NCBI RefSeq assembly: GCF_003590095.1
Contig: NC_039499.1
Span: 1,984,001 to 2,048,000, forward strand
Length of the DNA stretch: 64,000 nucleotides
From: Trichoplusia ni
Taxonomy: Eukaryota; Arthropoda; Insecta; Lepidoptera; Noctuidae
Direction of reading: 5' to 3'
Both the position numbers and the translations under genes were made by a program. The notes beneath the pieces were generated by a model. The model saw nothing but the letters and a program-made list of their open reading frames with translations, was not told the DNA's origin and did not search any database. This document shows positions 61,201 to 64,000 of this stretch, in pieces; position 1 is the stretch's first letter; each line of letters opens with the position of its first letter.

Positions 61201-64000
61201 AGCGACCCAAGTTTTCCGGGCCTGTGTCACACCTGCTACTTTCCCACAAATTGTAACCGGTTTCAACTCGCAAGTCGCCCGTTCCCGCCCGCCAACTTGG
61301 CCTTCTTCTCTTCATAATTAATTCTTCATTCGAAACAACTTGGACTTGGACAGAAGCGGGCCGCGTAAGCACTTAAATAGTCTAAATTGTGTCAGAGACG
61401 CGCCCATTTTTAATTAGTTCAAAAGAGCTCTTCAATTTTTAATGACCGTGTTTCCAAGTTTTGTTGTTAATTAAAGGTGTAATCAAGAAGCTTCGGGGCG
61501 AGGTGCGAGCCGCGATTGCAACCTCTAATTTTAATAGAAACAACCAACTTATATCCCGGAGCCGAGCTCTCGCGGAAAGTGATCTTGAATTGATTGAAGT
61601 TTGCTCACAATGAGAAATGCTTATTGTTTTATAGACTTCGCGTTTGATTGAGATCGCTTGTTATTGTGAGCTAACAAATTGTTTTCTTGTCTGTTTTATT
61701 ATTTTTAAAGGTCAGATTTAAAGCGGATGAATATCTGTAAGAACATTATTTATTTTCTAATCGAGTTCCGTCGCTTGAGGGAAGTTCTAATTAGTTATTT
61801 TATTAACGGCGTGTCATTATTGCCACGCAGTCTGGTTCGCTTCCCGTGATCAATAAGGTACGACAACCGGAGTCGCGCCAAGAACCTGTTTATGAGACTT
61901 GAGGTTTCTTAGTGCTACAACGTAGGTATGTATGTACATAAGTAAGACATATATACTATTCAAAGAGCCGTTGTTACTTTAACTAAAACGTCTAAATATC
62001 TACTTTTCGTGTTTTCGTTGCGAAAAAATTATTTGATATTTTATTTTTTAAACCTTCTCAAATCTAAACGATATCCGATCCCAATAATTACCAACACGCT
62101 CTGCTTTTTGCTGTTTTTGGCTTAATTTAGTTTTGAAAACAAAATTTAATTACCAATCCGAATATTTCACATTTTCCAAGATTAGGTTTAAGATCGGGAG
62201 CCAACGTATCTTCTTACTAAGCTTTACCCACACAGCGTAAAAACAAAAGAATAATAGAACATAACAATTCTCACAAATGTACGTCCAACAAAACAAAAGC
62301 GAAACAATACAAAATACAAATAAGCTAAGCAATTAAAACTATCAATGTAACATACCGTTTAAACAATGGGGCTGACAAATCAATCCGCGCGAGGGCTGGG
62401 CTCGACAGCCAGCCAGCATTGTACTGGCACAGTTTAAGTTCGTTATGTCCGGATGACAGATGGTTATCCCATTGTTCGCGACGTTCAAGCGTTCGTAATA
62501 TTTGGATTAGTTTGACGTGTGGACTCCTTGTTTTTGGGCGGTTTTAAGTCTCACTTGATGCGGGTTTAAATTAAAGGGATTCGTTGTTTTTATGTTGCGT
62601 CATTTTGAGATTGTGTCGTGTTCCTTTTTTTTAATAAAGCCTCTTGACTGAAATCTGAATTATGTTGAAGGTACATATTCGCATATGTGATACCTTTTTA
62701 GGTCAGAAGTCGATTTTGGAAGCGTCATTTACTTAACAGTATGATTAATTGCCAATTTCCTGCAGATATTTTAATTTCATCATTTATTTTCAAGACATCG
62801 GTTGTAGACACTGACTTTTTAATATTACGCAAATATTTCTTTAAGTAACAATGTAGACGAATAATAATGTGTTTGTGAGATATTTCTCAGTATCTAGTTA
62901 AATGGTTTTGATTACAAAATACCTAGATCATAAACTTTAAAATATACTCTAGCTGTAGTAATACTTGTATTTACTTTCATTTAGCTGCCATTTACTTAGC
63001 AGCTTGAACTGCGATCTTACTGTGAAATCATAAAGCTGGACTATAGGCGTCGAGTGAGCGAGATGGTACTATACAACATGCATAGCGCCTTCTCCCTCTA
63101 ACATCACCAACAGATCAGCTTTACGCGTTCGTATTACAAGTACAACACTTCATATAGCTTTTAAATAGTGGACGGTAATAATATTATCCAGGGACGAAAT
63201 GAATTCTAAAATTCTGTGAATAAGCTTTGACCTAATTATATAAATGCGGTACTACCGTCCGAATTCAAACTGGATTTATTTTAAACTCACTACATCAAGT
63301 GTAACGGGAATAATTATCATTGCGACCACAATTAATATTTGTACGTTTGCTACGAATTAAAATTATTTTGATTTCTTTTTTGTAATTACATTTATGTTTA
63401 CACTTTTAATTAATTGTGTGACTAAAAGCGTGAATTTGTATTGCGGTTTCGTTCCTCGCAACTTTTTAAATAGAAACTCGAGGTAAGCATTTGGTATTAG
63501 ATCGTCATTTGTTTGTGCTTGATTTGATAAATGGGAATTATGCAAATGTGGGTACTTGACAGTCGGTCTTTATTGACAGCGGTCCTTCCTATCAGCACTT
63601 ACTTTATAATTATGCGTCGACAATATGTAACGATAATATCGGATATAATCACGTCATTTCACTCCATGTGCATAATTCAGTCGGTCGCTCCCACAATGGA
63701 GCAACGCACATACACCACGTTGGCATTACGCATATTAATCAGCCAATTTCAATGGCTCTAATTAGGCCTGACACTGACAGAGTTACACTAAGCGGTGAAC
63801 ATTACATACACGCAAACATAAATGTACTTCTGCTCAAATAAAAGCCGAGCGATTATGATCTTTAATTCGAAGGTGCAGATCATAATTTTGTGAGGACAAC
63901 CGCGAGAATAAGTTTGTACGAAGGTTGGTGACACCTACGAATAATATTGGTTTATCTTTATTATTTTATTCGGTAGTTACTCATAATTTCGCGATTCAAC
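58291..64000. other. intergenic to window end
   Basis: No gene recognised on either strand. Open frames of 60-99 codons (58980-59406, 61064-61372, 63531-63761) lack domain motifs, introns or a start context. Information-dense non-coding blocks lie near 60000-60320 and 63530-63870 and share the 13-mer TCTAATTAGGCCT. A hairpin lies at 60681-60723. Confidence 0.55.
60681..60723 (+). repeat. 12-bp inverted repeat hairpin
   Basis: ACAAATTGCGAC (60681-60692) and GTCGCAATTTGT (60712-60723) are perfect reverse complements around a 19-nt spacer that can itself pair weakly (CAG with CTG, or AGG with CCT). Confidence 0.85.

Noticed and set aside
1..64000. CRISPR arrays, rRNA genes, complete transposase or reverse transcriptase genes
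   Set aside because: No regularly spaced direct repeats, no rRNA-like sequence and no catalytic-domain coding stretch was seen.

Overview
The window is animal, almost certainly lepidopteran (moth or butterfly), genomic DNA. It is AT-rich with scattered CpG-rich islands and has no prokaryotic-style gene packing. Introns use GT..AG borders, and several dispersed repeats resemble families I know from moth and butterfly genomes. The species cannot be named from the sequence.

Only one gene can be supported: the 3' part of the Musashi-family RNA-binding protein gene Rbp6 (RNA-binding protein Musashi homolog Rbp6) on the + strand. Six small exons carry the end of the second RRM, the low-complexity middle and the conserved C-terminus: 4979-5061, 18034-18118, 20976-21056, 31248-31313, 32425-32645 (or 32615) and 34537-34578. 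Together they give 578 nt. With the one base carried in from the missing upstream exon this is 193 codons including the stop, and every junction keeps frame. The exons for RRM1 and the first half of RRM2 lie upstream of base 1, so 1-4978 is the tail of an intron.

Several places look able to make alternative isoforms: read-through of exons 18034 and 20976 to in-frame stops, a tandem donor 30 nt apart in the penultimate exon, an unreported-looking symmetric 180-nt cassette exon at 29135-29314, and candidate alternative last exons at 25281-25366 and 34955-35254. The first 39.4 kb holds many GC-rich, CpG-dense islands in an AT-rich background. Those after the stop codon may be part of a long 3' UTR ending near 39.4 kb.

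From 39.4 kb to the end no gene is recognisable. This part is AT-rich and carries most of the identifiable transposon remnants: LINE or SINE tails at 45.2, 45.8 and 48.8 kb, two short elements with Helitron-like ends at 50.6 and 55.1 kb, and palindromic repeats at 47.5 and 58.2 kb. It also has a few information-dense non-coding blocks and CRE-type sites. No rRNA, tRNA, CRISPR array or complete transposase gene was found. Most open frames of 60-145 codons are chance or CpG-island shadows.
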